Below are positions 1-5,374 of a stretch of DNA of 7,681 nt, piece by piece (within the stretch, counting starts at the first letter, position 1; each line of letters begins with the position of its first letter). Origin of the DNA: Polycyclovorans sp046565985 (GTDB lineage: Bacteria; Pseudomonadota; Gammaproteobacteria; Nevskiales; Nevskiaceae); contig JBKHXN010000078.1 in assembly GCA_046565985.1 (NCBI GenBank), positions 1-7,681 of the forward strand. The letters run 5' to 3'. Below the pieces are notes generated by a model, which saw only the letters and a list, made by a program, of their open reading frames with translations, did not search any database and was not told the origin of the DNA. A program made the position numbers and the translations under genes.

Positions 1-275
1 GCCTGCATGACGTGCACCACCACGCCGTTGAGGTCCACCAGCGCCCATTCGCCCTGGTCCAGGCCCTCGACCCCCAGCGGACGCACGCCATTCTCCTTGG
101 CCTTGTCCACCACGTTCTGGGCCAGCGACTTGACGTGGCGGTTGGATGTGCCGGTGCAGACGATCATCGCATCGGTCACGGTGGTGACGTGCTTGACGTC
201 GAGCACGCGGATGTCCTGGGCCTTGAGGTCTTCCAGGGCGGCAACGGCCAGCTTAGTGAGTATTGGGGTTTTCAT
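1..275 (-). CDS. rsfS: Ribosome silencing factor RsfS (partial, C-terminus beyond left edge)
   Basis: Reverse-strand translation starts MKTPILTKLAVAALEDLKAQ and continues through DVKHVTTVTDAMIVCTGTSN, RHVKSLAQNVVDKAKENG and GEWALVDLNGVVVHVMQ. This is the RsfS/YbeB (DUF143) fold: an N-terminal helix, a D-V-x-x-x-T-x-x-T-D core, and the G-E-W-x-L-(V/I)-D-(L/F)-x-x-(V)-V-V-H strand pair. RsfS binds uL14 on the 50S subunit and blocks subunit joining when nutrients are short. About 91 codons are visible; the family is usually about 105-120 residues, so only a short tail is missing. The ATG at 275 is well supported because an in-frame TGA lies three codons upstream (282-284). The start overlaps the nadD 3' end by 23 bp, so translation is probably coupled. 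The nadD-rsfS pair is a conserved bacterial arrangement, usually followed by rlmH, which would lie beyond the left edge. Confidence 0.95.
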   Translation of the reverse strand, partial: MKTPILTKLAVAALEDLKAQDIRVLDVKHVTTVTDAMIVCTGTSNRHVKSLAQNVVDKAKENGVRPLGVEGLDQGEWALVDLNGVVVHVMQ

Positions 276-879
276 CTTCGGTCAGTGCGGCGCGGTCGGC
301 CGGCGTCAGGGAGTTGAGGATCGCATCCGGCAGCAGGCCGCGTACGGAACGGCCCTTCTTGAGCAGCCAGCGGATGCGGGTGGAGGAGATGTCGAGCAGC
401 GGCAGTTCCAGGCTGCGGTAGCGCCCGCGCAGCTCGGTGGCGGCCTCGGGCGGGGGCGCGAGCGCCACGCCGGGCCGGGCGATCACCGCCAGCTCGGCCA
501 GCTCGAGGATCTCGCGCCAGCGGTGCCAGGTATGAAAGTGCGCAAAGGCGTCGGCGCCGAGCAGCAGGACCAGCCGCGCCTGCGGGTGGCTCTCGCGCAG
601 CGAGCTGAGGGTGTCGATGGTGTAGGACGGCCCGCCACGCTGAATCTCGGCGTCGTCTGCGACCAGGCCTTTTTCCTTGCGGATCGCCAGCCGCAGCCAC
701 TCCAGACGGCGCAGGGCAGAAACCCGCGTATCCGGCCGGTGCATGGGCTGGGCGGTGGGGATCAGCCGCACCTGCTCCAGCCCCAGGCGGTCGCGCGCTT
801 CCAGCGCCGCACGCAGATGGCCGTTGTGAAAAGGCGCGAAGGCGCCGCCGAAGATGCCGATCGACTTGCTCAGCGGCAT
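253..879 (-). CDS. nadD: Nicotinate-nucleotide adenylyltransferase NadD
   Basis: This 208-residue protein transfers AMP from ATP to nicotinate mononucleotide, giving deamido-NAD in the cytoplasmic NAD pathway. Family motifs are in the right order: the nucleotidyltransferase loop GGAFAPFHNGHL at 11-22 with the catalytic HxGH at 18-21, PSYTIDTL at 84-91 (substrate-binding region), LLLGADAF at 105-112, TWHRW at 117-121, and the ATP-binding ISSTRIR at 164-170. Length is typical. Residue 15 is Ala where the family loop usually reads GGTFDP; I re-read the codon as GCG. The C-terminal tail after LLPDAILN (TPADRAALTEDENPNTH) does not look like the usual Y-I-x-x-x-x-L-Y ending and partly overlaps rsfS. 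The ATG at 879 has no clear Shine-Dalgarno and lies 30 bp after proA, in the same operon. The family call is secure from the motif set despite the D-to-A change. Confidence 0.95.
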   Translation of the reverse strand: MPLSKSIGIFGGAFAPFHNGHLRAALEARDRLGLEQVRLIPTAQPMHRPDTRVSALRRLEWLRLAIRKEKGLVADDAEIQRGGPSYTIDTLSSLRESHPQARLVLLLGADAFAHFHTWHRWREILELAELAVIARPGVALAPPPEAATELRGRYRSLELPLLDISSTRIRWLLKKGRSVRGLLPDAILNSLTPADRAALTEDENPNTH

Positions 880-909
880 GCGCGGACTTGCAGAGAACGG
901 CCAGCCGGC

Positions 910-2196
910 TCAGCGCACATGGCCATCGCCGAGCACCACCCATTTCTGCGAGGTCAGCCCCTCCAGCCCCACCGGTCCGCGGGCGTGGAACTTGTCGGTG
1001 CTGATCCCGATCTCCGCGCCGAGGCCGTACTCGTAGCCGTCGGCGAAGCGGGTGGAGGCATTGACCATCACCGAGGAGGAATCCACCTCGCGCAGGAACA
1101 CACGCGCACGGGTGAAGTTCTCCGTGACGATGGCATCGGTGTGGGCCGATCCGTAGGTATTGATGTGGTCGATGGCGGCCTGCAGGCCGTCCACCACGCG
1201 GATGGAGAGAATGGGCCCCAGATACTCGGTGCGCCAGTCGTCCTCGGTCGCGGGCAGGGCATCGGGCAGCAGGCGGCGCGTGCGGTCGCAGCCACGCAGC
1301 TCCACGCCGGCGTCGAGGTAGATCTGCCCCAGGCCGGGCAGCACCTTCTCGGCCATGCTCTGGTCCACCAGCAGGGTTTCCATGGTGTTGCAGGTGCCCA
1401 GGCGCTGGGTCTTGGCGTTGACGGCCACGGCGATGGCCTTGTCGATATCGGCGTCGGCGTCGATGTACACATGGCAGATACCGTCCAGGTGCTTGATCAC
1501 CGGCACCCGCGCCGCCTCGGTCACCGCCGCCACCAGGCCCTTGCCGCCGCGGGGGATGACCACATCCACGTACTGCGGCATGGAGACCAGCTCGGTGACG
1601 GCGCGGCGGTCGGTGATGTCGAGCACCTGCACCGCATCCTTGGGCAGCCCGGCCTCCTGCAGCGCGCGCTCGATGCAGCGGGCGATGGCCTGGTTGGAAC
1701 GCAGCGCCTCCGAGCCCCCGCGCAGGATGGTGGCGTTACCGGATTTCAGGCACAGGCTGGCGGCGTCGGCGGTCACGTTGGGACGGGATTCGTAGATGAT
1801 CCCCACCACGCCCATCGGCACCCGCATCTTGCCCACCTGGATGCCGGAGGGACGCAGCTTGAGATCGGTGATCTCGCCCACCGGATCGGGCAGGTTGGCG
1901 ACCTGGTGGACACCCTCGGCCATGCTCTCCACCCGCGCCTCGGTCAGCGTCAGGCGGTCGAGCAGGGCGTCGTCGAGCTCGGCGCCGCGCCCGGCGCGCA
2001 GGTCCTCGGCGTTGGCTTCCAGGATCTGCTTGCGCTGCTCGTGGAGGATGCGCGCCAGCGCAAACAGGCAGGCATTCTTGGTGCCGGTATCGGCACGGGC
2101 CATGGCGCGCGCCGCGACACGCGCGGCCGCACCCCGCACCTGCATGTATTCGGCGATGCCGGCATCCGCGCGCAACTTGGGTTTGCTGGGGCTCAT
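910..2196 (-). CDS. proA: Glutamate-5-semialdehyde dehydrogenase (gamma-glutamyl phosphate reductase) ProA
   Basis: ProA reduces gamma-glutamyl phosphate with NADPH to glutamate semialdehyde, the second step of proline synthesis; ProB (glutamate 5-kinase) is not in this window. The 428-residue product shows the aldehyde-dehydrogenase-superfamily layout: an N-terminal helical segment, the cofactor-binding stretch VGIIYESRPNVTADA at 131-145, KSGNATILRGGSEA at 151-164, VIPRGGKGL at 213-221, HLDGICHVYID at 236-246, and the catalytic cysteine C269 in AKTQRLGTCNTMETLL at 261-276. Conserved late motifs are EYLGPILSI at 324-332, VNASTRFADGYEYGLGAEIG at 378-397 and RGPVGLEGL at 406-414. I chose the ATG at 2196 although the frame stays open upstream to 2469. 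It gives a normal-length protein, and it forms an ATGA overlap with the holA stop, which points to translational coupling. No Shine-Dalgarno is visible. A Met at residue 18 is a less likely start. Confidence 0.97.
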   Translation of the reverse strand: MSPSKPKLRADAGIAEYMQVRGAAARVAARAMARADTGTKNACLFALARILHEQRKQILEANAEDLRAGRGAELDDALLDRLTLTEARVESMAEGVHQVANLPDPVGEITDLKLRPSGIQVGKMRVPMGVVGIIYESRPNVTADAASLCLKSGNATILRGGSEALRSNQAIARCIERALQEAGLPKDAVQVLDITDRRAVTELVSMPQYVDVVIPRGGKGLVAAVTEAARVPVIKHLDGICHVYIDADADIDKAIAVAVNAKTQRLGTCNTMETLLVDQSMAEKVLPGLGQIYLDAGVELRGCDRTRRLLPDALPATEDDWRTEYLGPILSIRVVDGLQAAIDHINTYGSAHTDAIVTENFTRARVFLREVDSSSVMVNASTRFADGYEYGLGAEIGISTDKFHARGPVGLEGLTSQKWVVLGDGHVR

Positions 2197-3218
2197 GGGC
2201 GATGGGGCTGGGCGGCACCACTGGCCGCGAGTGCCAATGTTAGCAATTCTTCCCAGGCGGCCTGTTCGCCCTGGGTGCTCTTGGCCAGCTGGTCCACCCG
2301 CGCGGCGCGGCGCAGCCAGCCCAGGGGCTCGGCGGGACGGGTGCGCGACAGCGCCTTGCGGAACCGGTCCTGTTGCGCCCGGCGCACCCCGCCGGCCTCG
2401 CAGGCGCGGGTCAGGTCGCGGGTGCGGGCGTACACCGGGGCGGCGCGCGCCAGCTGCCGCACGCACCATAGTAGTGCGCCGAGTACTTCCAGCACCGCCA
2501 CGCCCTCCTCGCGCAGCCGCGCCAGGCTGCGCGCGCAGCCGGCGGCGTCGCCGTCGAGCACGCGGTCGTTGAGGTCAAACGCGATATAGCGCGCGGAATC
2601 GGCCACCGCCGCCGCCAGCTGGGCCTCGTCCAGCCGCTGGCCGGGGTGCAGCAGCCTGAGTTTTTCGATGTCCTGGGCGCAGGCCAGCAGATTCCCCTCG
2701 GTGCGCTCCGCCAGCAGGCGCAGGGCCTCGGGCTCGGCGCTCAGGCCGGCCTGCCTGAGGCGCGCTTCGATCCAGCCCGGGAACTCCGCCGGCTTGAGCG
2801 GCCAGGCATAGACGCTGGCGCCCGCCTCTTCCAGCCGCAGGTACCAGGCGGCATTGCGGGCCCGGCTGTCCAGCGGCCCGGCAACGACCAGCAGCAGCAC
2901 GTCCGGCGGGGGCCTGGCGGCGAGCTGCTGCAGCAGCCGGCCGCCCTCTTCACCGGGCCCGGCGCCGGCGAGGTGGATCTCCACGATCCGCCGGCTGGCA
3001 AACAGCGACAGGCTGGCGCAGCTGTCCGCCAGCCCCTGCCAGTTGTAGCCCTTGTCGGCGTGCAGGACTTCGCGCTCGCTGTAGCCGGCGGCGCGAGCGC
3101 TGGCGCGGATCGCATCCAGGGATTCCTGCACCAGCAGCGGTTCTTCCCCGGCCACCACGTAGAGCGGCGCCAGGCCGCGGGCGAGTTGGGCAGAAAGCTG
3201 GACAGGGGTCAGACGCAT
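2193..3218 (-). CDS. holA: DNA polymerase III delta subunit HolA
   Basis: HolA is the clamp-loader subunit that opens the beta sliding clamp. The 341-residue product matches the usual length (about 340) and begins MRLTPVQLSAQLARGLAPLY, like the E. coli start (M-I-R-L-Y-P-E-Q-L). Landmarks are LYVVAGEEPLLVQESLDAIR at 19-38, typical of the degenerate AAA+ N-domain without a P-loop; the beta-clamp-binding SLSLFASRR at 69-77 (L72 and F73 are the expected contact residues); NAAWYLRL in the middle; and TEGNLLACAQDIEKLRLL of the lid region. In many gammaproteobacteria holA follows leuS and lptE. Here it is the first gene of the leftward operon and faces coq7 across 22 bp, so lptE and leuS are not its upstream neighbours. 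There is no Shine-Dalgarno before the ATG at 3218. The stop overlaps the proA start (ATGA). Confidence 0.95.
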   Translation of the reverse strand: MRLTPVQLSAQLARGLAPLYVVAGEEPLLVQESLDAIRASARAAGYSEREVLHADKGYNWQGLADSCASLSLFASRRIVEIHLAGAGPGEEGGRLLQQLAARPPPDVLLLVVAGPLDSRARNAAWYLRLEEAGASVYAWPLKPAEFPGWIEARLRQAGLSAEPEALRLLAERTEGNLLACAQDIEKLRLLHPGQRLDEAQLAAAVADSARYIAFDLNDRVLDGDAAGCARSLARLREEGVAVLEVLGALLWCVRQLARAAPVYARTRDLTRACEAGGVRRAQQDRFRKALSRTRPAEPLGWLRRAARVDQLAKSTQGEQAAWEELLTLALAASGAAQPHRP

Positions 3219-3226
3219 GGGGGCAT

Positions 3227-3234
3227 TCTATAAT
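3227..3234. promoter_or_regulatory. Candidate shared divergent -10 element between holA and coq7
   Basis: The whole intergenic gap (3219-3240) is 22 bp. It contains a perfect TATAAT at 3229-3234 on the plus strand, ending six bases before the coq7 ATG, so the usual start site would fall at or next to the A of that ATG. On the minus strand the same bases read TATAGA (3232-3227), which would start transcription within a few bases of the holA ATG. Neither gene has a purine-rich ribosome-binding site. No good -35 match is present for either direction; the best nearby hexamer, TGGACA at 3199-3204, is 24 bp upstream. This is inferred from sequence only. Both genes might also use promoters inside the other's coding region. 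Confidence 0.45.
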
Positions 3235-3240
3235 GCGGCC

Positions 3241-3876
3241 ATGGATCGCCAGTATTCCGCCGCCGACCGTCTGCTGATGCGCTGCAACGAGGTGCTGGGC
3301 CTGCTCGCGCCGCGCGAGGCGGCGCGCCCCAATCCCGCCGGTACAGCGCCCGCCGTGCCGCTGGACGAGACCGAGCGCCGGCACGCCGCCGGGCTGATGC
3401 GCGTCAATCACGCCGGCGAGGTCGCCGCCCAGGGGCTCTACCACGGCCAGGCGCTGACCGCGCGCAACCCCGAGGTGGGGCGGCATCTGCTGGAAGCCGC
3501 GCGCGAAGAGCGCGACCACATGGCCTGGTGCGCCCAACGCCTGGACGAGCTGGGCAGCCGCCCCAGCCTGCTCGGGCCGGTCTGGTACGCCGGTTCGTTC
3601 GCGCTGGGCGCCGCCGCCGGGCTGGCCGGCGACCGCTGGAACCTGGGCTTTGTGGCCGAAACCGAGCGCCAGGTGGCCGAGCACCTGCGCGAGCACCTGC
3701 AGGGCCTGCCGGAGCAGGATCAGCGCAGCCGCGCCATCGTGGCGGCCATGCACGAGGACGAGAGCCGCCACGGCGCCGAGGCCGAGCAGGCCGGCGGAGC
3801 GCCCCTGCCCTCGCCGGTGATACGGCTCATGCGGCGCATTGCCGCGGTGATGAAGTTCGGCGCCTACCGGCTCTAG
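3241..3876 (+). CDS. coq7: 2-polyprenyl-3-methyl-6-methoxy-1,4-benzoquinone monooxygenase (Coq7, diiron)
   Basis: This is a Coq7/CAT5-type diiron hydroxylase for the last ring hydroxylation of ubiquinone synthesis, peripheral to the inner membrane. The 211-residue product carries the full carboxylate-bridged diiron ligand set: E60 in RVNHAGE, E90 and H93 in EERDH, E142 in AETE, and E174 and H177 in EDESRH. A hydrophobic stretch (WYAGSFALGAAAGLAG, 115-130) fits the quinone- or membrane-contact region. The ATG at 3241 gives MDRQYSAADRLL, which lines up with recalled Pseudomonas Coq7 starts (...RHYSPLDRLL). An in-frame ATG at 3217 would add eight residues, but it overlaps the holA start codon and lacks a Shine-Dalgarno. 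In Pseudomonas, coq7 also sits next to speD. Many enterobacteria use the flavin enzyme UbiF instead. The gene ends 9 bp before a palindromic repeat cluster that may act as its 3' boundary. Confidence 0.96.
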   Translation: MDRQYSAADRLLMRCNEVLGLLAPREAARPNPAGTAPAVPLDETERRHAAGLMRVNHAGEVAAQGLYHGQALTARNPEVGRHLLEAAREERDHMAWCAQRLDELGSRPSLLGPVWYAGSFALGAAAGLAGDRWNLGFVAETERQVAEHLREHLQGLPEQDQRSRAIVAAMHEDESRHGAEAEQAGGAPLPSPVIRLMRRIAAVMKFGAYRL

Positions 3877-3895
3877 CAGGCGGTGAGCCAAGGCC

Positions 3896-4001
3896 GCCAT
3901 TCCCGTGCAGGCGGGAATCCAGCGTGCCGCGCCTGCCTTCACTTGCTCAGCACCACCCACAGCCTCCTTCCGGCATGGATCCCCGTTTGCACGGGGATGA
4001 C
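3896..4001. repeat. Palindromic repeat unit 1 (106 bp)
   Basis: The left hairpin is at 3899-3918 (loop region GTGCAGGC) and the right hairpin at 3979-3998 (loop region GTTTGCAC). This is the most divergent left arm, and it differs from units 2 and 3 in the spacer just after CCTTCAC (TTGCTC instead of GCTCTC). A linker with GGGGCAAGGTGCAAT joins it to unit 2. Confidence 0.85.
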
Positions 4002-4032
4002 GGGAGAGGGGCAAGGTGCAATAGCCAAGGTC

Positions 4033-4138
4033 GTCATTCCCGCGCAAGCGGGAATCCATCGTGCCGCGCCTGCCTTCACGCTCTCAGCACCACCCACAGC
4101 CTCCTTCCGGCATGGATCCCCGTTTGCACGGGGATGAC
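4033..4138. repeat. Palindromic repeat unit 2 (106 bp)
   Basis: The left hairpin is at 4036-4055 (loop region GCGCAAGC) and the right hairpin at 4116-4135. The ends GTCATTCCC... and ...GGGGATGAC form 26-bp imperfect terminal inverted repeats (4033-4058 and 4113-4138). The linker after it also contains GGGGCAAGGTGCAAT, as after unit 1. Confidence 0.85.
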
Positions 4139-4168
4139 GGCAGGGGGCAAGGTGCAATAGCCAAGGCC

Positions 4169-4273
4169 GTCATTCCCGCGAAAGCGGGAATCCATCGTGC
4201 CGCGCCTGCCTTCACGCTCTCAGCACCACCCGCAGCCCCTTCCGGCATGGATCCCCGTTTGCACGGGGATGAC
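4169..4273. repeat. Palindromic repeat unit 3 (105 bp)
   Basis: The left hairpin is at 4172-4191 (loop region GCGAAAGC) and the right hairpin at 4251-4270. Compared with unit 2 it has a 1-bp deletion and an A-to-G change in the spacer. The sequence after GGGGATGACG departs from the linker seen after units 1 and 2, which marks the end of the tandem array. Confidence 0.85.
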
Positions 4274-4301
4274 GTCGGGGAGGTGCCTCTGAGGGTTCGT
4301 C

Positions 4302-4321
4302 GTTCCCGCGCACGCGGGAAC
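4302..4321. repeat. Orphan palindromic arm (GTTCCC-N8-GGGAAC)
   Basis: This is a single hairpin of the left-arm type, GTTCCCGCGCACGCGGGAAC, preceded by CGTC as in the full units. The outer base pair is G-C where the other left arms have A-T. No partner arm or spacer follows before speD ends at 4362, so it is a solo or decayed element. It could form the 3' hairpin of the leftward speD transcript, but no T-tract follows. Confidence 0.75.
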
Positions 4322-4361
4322 CCATTCGTACCGGCCCTTGCTGCAGCCCGGTCCGGACGGC

Positions 4362-5168
4362 TCAGCGCTGGATGTTGCGCCCGTAGAAGATTTCCTGGAT
4401 CTCGTGATTGACGCGCTCGCGGATCTTGCGCGCCTCGCGCGGCGGCAGCTCGGAGACGCCTTCGCCGAAGAGATAGGTATCCAGATCCAGTTCCTTCAGG
4501 CACATCTTGGTGTGAAAGATGTATTCCTGGTACACGTTGACGTCCACCATCTGGTAGCGCTTGCCCACGTCGGCGGCGATGAAGTTCTGGATGGAGTCGA
4601 TGTTGTGGTCGATGAAGTGCTTCATGCCGCGCACGTTGCGGGTGAAGCCGCGCACGCGGTAGTCCATCACCACGATGTCGCTCTCGAAGCTCTTGATGAG
4701 ATAGTTCAGCGCCTTCAGCGGCGAAATCTTGCCGCAGGTGGAGACGTCAATATCGGCGCGGAAGGTGGAGATGCCGTTGTCCGGGTGCGTTTCCGGGTAG
4801 GTGTGGACGGTGATGTGGCTCTTGTCCAGGTGCGCGACCACCGAATCCTTCTTCTTGCCCGGTGTGGGCAGGCCGTCGTGGTGCCCTTCCGAGATCAGCA
4901 TGGTCACCGAGGCGCCCTGCGGATCGTAGTCCTGACGCGCCACGTTGAGGATGTTGGCGCCGATGATGTGCGCCACCTCGGTAAGCATGTCGGTGAGCCG
5001 CTCGGCGTTGTACTGCTCGTCGATGTACTCGATGTATTCCTGCTGGTGCTCCTTGGAGCGCGCATAGCAGATGTCGTAGATGTTGAAGCTCAACGACTTG
5101 GTGAGGTTGTTGAAACCGAGCAGCTTGAGTCTGGAATTGCTGGTCGGTTTGGGTTTGGGCTTGGCCAA
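4362..5168 (-). CDS. speD: S-adenosylmethionine decarboxylase proenzyme SpeD (E. coli-type class)
   Basis: SpeD makes decarboxylated AdoMet, the aminopropyl donor for spermidine synthase; no speE is in this window. The protein matches the E. coli type along its length: LLGFNNLTKSLSFNIYDICY, HIIGANILNVARQDYDPQGA, AHLDKSHITVHTYPETHP, TFRADIDVSTCG, SPLKALNYLI, DYRVRGFTR, MKHFIDHNIDSIQNF and IFYGRN near the C-terminus. Numbered from the chosen start, self-cleavage would occur between K116 and S117, with S117 becoming the pyruvoyl group. H122 and C145 hold the spacing of the E. coli processing and catalytic residues (S112, H117, C140). The start is uncertain. TTG at 5168 gives 268 residues (MAKPKPKPTSNSRLKLLGF), close to the 264 of E. 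coli. ATG at 5225 (287 residues) and TTG at 5297 (311 residues) are in frame but add a low-complexity N-terminus not typical of the family. No strong Shine-Dalgarno supports any of them. Confidence 0.95.
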   Translation of the reverse strand: MAKPKPKPTSNSRLKLLGFNNLTKSLSFNIYDICYARSKEHQQEYIEYIDEQYNAERLTDMLTEVAHIIGANILNVARQDYDPQGASVTMLISEGHHDGLPTPGKKKDSVVAHLDKSHITVHTYPETHPDNGISTFRADIDVSTCGKISPLKALNYLIKSFESDIVVMDYRVRGFTRNVRGMKHFIDHNIDSIQNFIAADVGKRYQMVDVNVYQEYIFHTKMCLKELDLDTYLFGEGVSELPPREARKIRERVNHEIQEIFYGRNIQR

Positions 5169-5240
5169 TTCACGAATCCCCAAAGACAATATGGATGGCG
5201 CGCCCTCGCACGCCGCTGCTGGCATCCGGATATCGTGCGG

Positions 5241-5288
5241 CCCCACTGCAGGGGAGCCTGCGCCCGCCCCCGGGACAGCCAGGGGCGG
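5241..5288 (-). promoter_or_regulatory. GC-rich dyads upstream of speD
   Basis: A perfect 7-bp inverted repeat pairs CCGCCCC at 5264-5270 with GGGGCGG at 5282-5288 around an 11-base centre. A second, smaller dyad, CCCC-ACTGCA-GGGG, is at 5241-5254. If speD is transcribed from the AT-rich patch just upstream, the first dyad straddles the expected start site and could be an operator. If speD is read through from the osmC-like gene, both would be RNA hairpins in the leader. No known riboswitch is recognised. Chance pairing in GC-rich DNA is a real alternative. Confidence 0.35.
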
Positions 5289-5320
5289 ATTATCCAATAA
5301 ATCGTCTGGATTTGCGTCAA
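5289..5320 (-). promoter_or_regulatory. Candidate speD promoter (AT-rich patch)
   Basis: Read leftward, TTGACG (5320-5315) resembles a -35 element and GATAAT (5294-5289) a -10 element. The 20-bp spacer is longer than the usual 16-18. This is the only clearly AT-rich patch in the 206-bp stretch between the osmC-like gene and speD (5169-5374), which otherwise holds no gene. A start near 5282 would lie downstream of the TTG at 5297, so it would exclude that long form of SpeD. Confidence 0.35.
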
Positions 5321-5374
5321 AAGACCTCGACAGCCCGGCCGCGTGCAGGCACGGCGGGGTTTGTCAGAGATGCC

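Larger units (their letters stand above)
3886..4321. repeat. Tandem palindromic repeat cluster (three BIME/MITE-like units plus orphan arm)
   Basis: This cluster fills most of the 485 bp between the convergent genes coq7 and speD. It is a near-exact tandem repeat with period 137 then 136 bp (AGCCAAGG recurs at 3886, 4023 and 4159). Each unit has a left hairpin ATTCCC-N8-GGGAAT, a roughly 60-bp spacer, and a right hairpin ATCCCC-N8-GGGGAT. The two 26-bp ends are imperfect inverted repeats of each other (22 of 26 positions match in unit 2). The left arm fits the ATTCCC-N8-GGGAAT pattern of neisserial dRS3 elements and similar short repeats in many proteobacteria. No transposase is encoded here. 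The reading frames that stay open across the cluster have no codon logic and are artefacts. The remaining bases, 4322-4361, show nothing recognisable. Confidence 0.9.

Noticed and set aside
2197..2469. Upstream extension of the proA frame into holA.
   Set aside because: The added residues (R, P, A-rich) have no ProA similarity, and the ATG at 2196 gives the normal length with an ATGA overlap to holA.
7..2589. An 860-codon open frame on the plus strand, antisense to rsfS, nadD, proA and holA.
   Set aside because: The minus strand carries four well-recognised genes across the same span. The plus-strand product matches no family I recognise and is rich in H, Q, G, R and A, as expected from antisense reading of GC-rich coding DNA.
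3217..3240. Earlier ATG for coq7 adding eight residues.
   Set aside because: It overlaps the holA start codon, lacks a ribosome site, and family alignments begin at the ATG at 3241.
3886..4321. CRISPR array.
   Set aside because: The period is about 137 bp and the spacers are repeated too, not unique. There are no cas genes. The structure is a tandem duplication of a palindromic element.
3886..4321. Intrinsic terminators for coq7 and speD.
   Set aside because: The hairpins are strong, but none is followed by a T-tract on either strand. A role in 3'-end formation or stability is possible but not supported as classic termination.
3883..4503. Several open frames on both strands through the repeat cluster.
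   Set aside because: They consist of the translated palindromic repeats and repeat the same peptide blocks; no gene-like start or homology is seen.
4338..5300. A 320-codon plus-strand frame antisense to speD.
   Set aside because: SpeD is unmistakable on the minus strand; the antisense product is a V, D, H, L-rich shadow.
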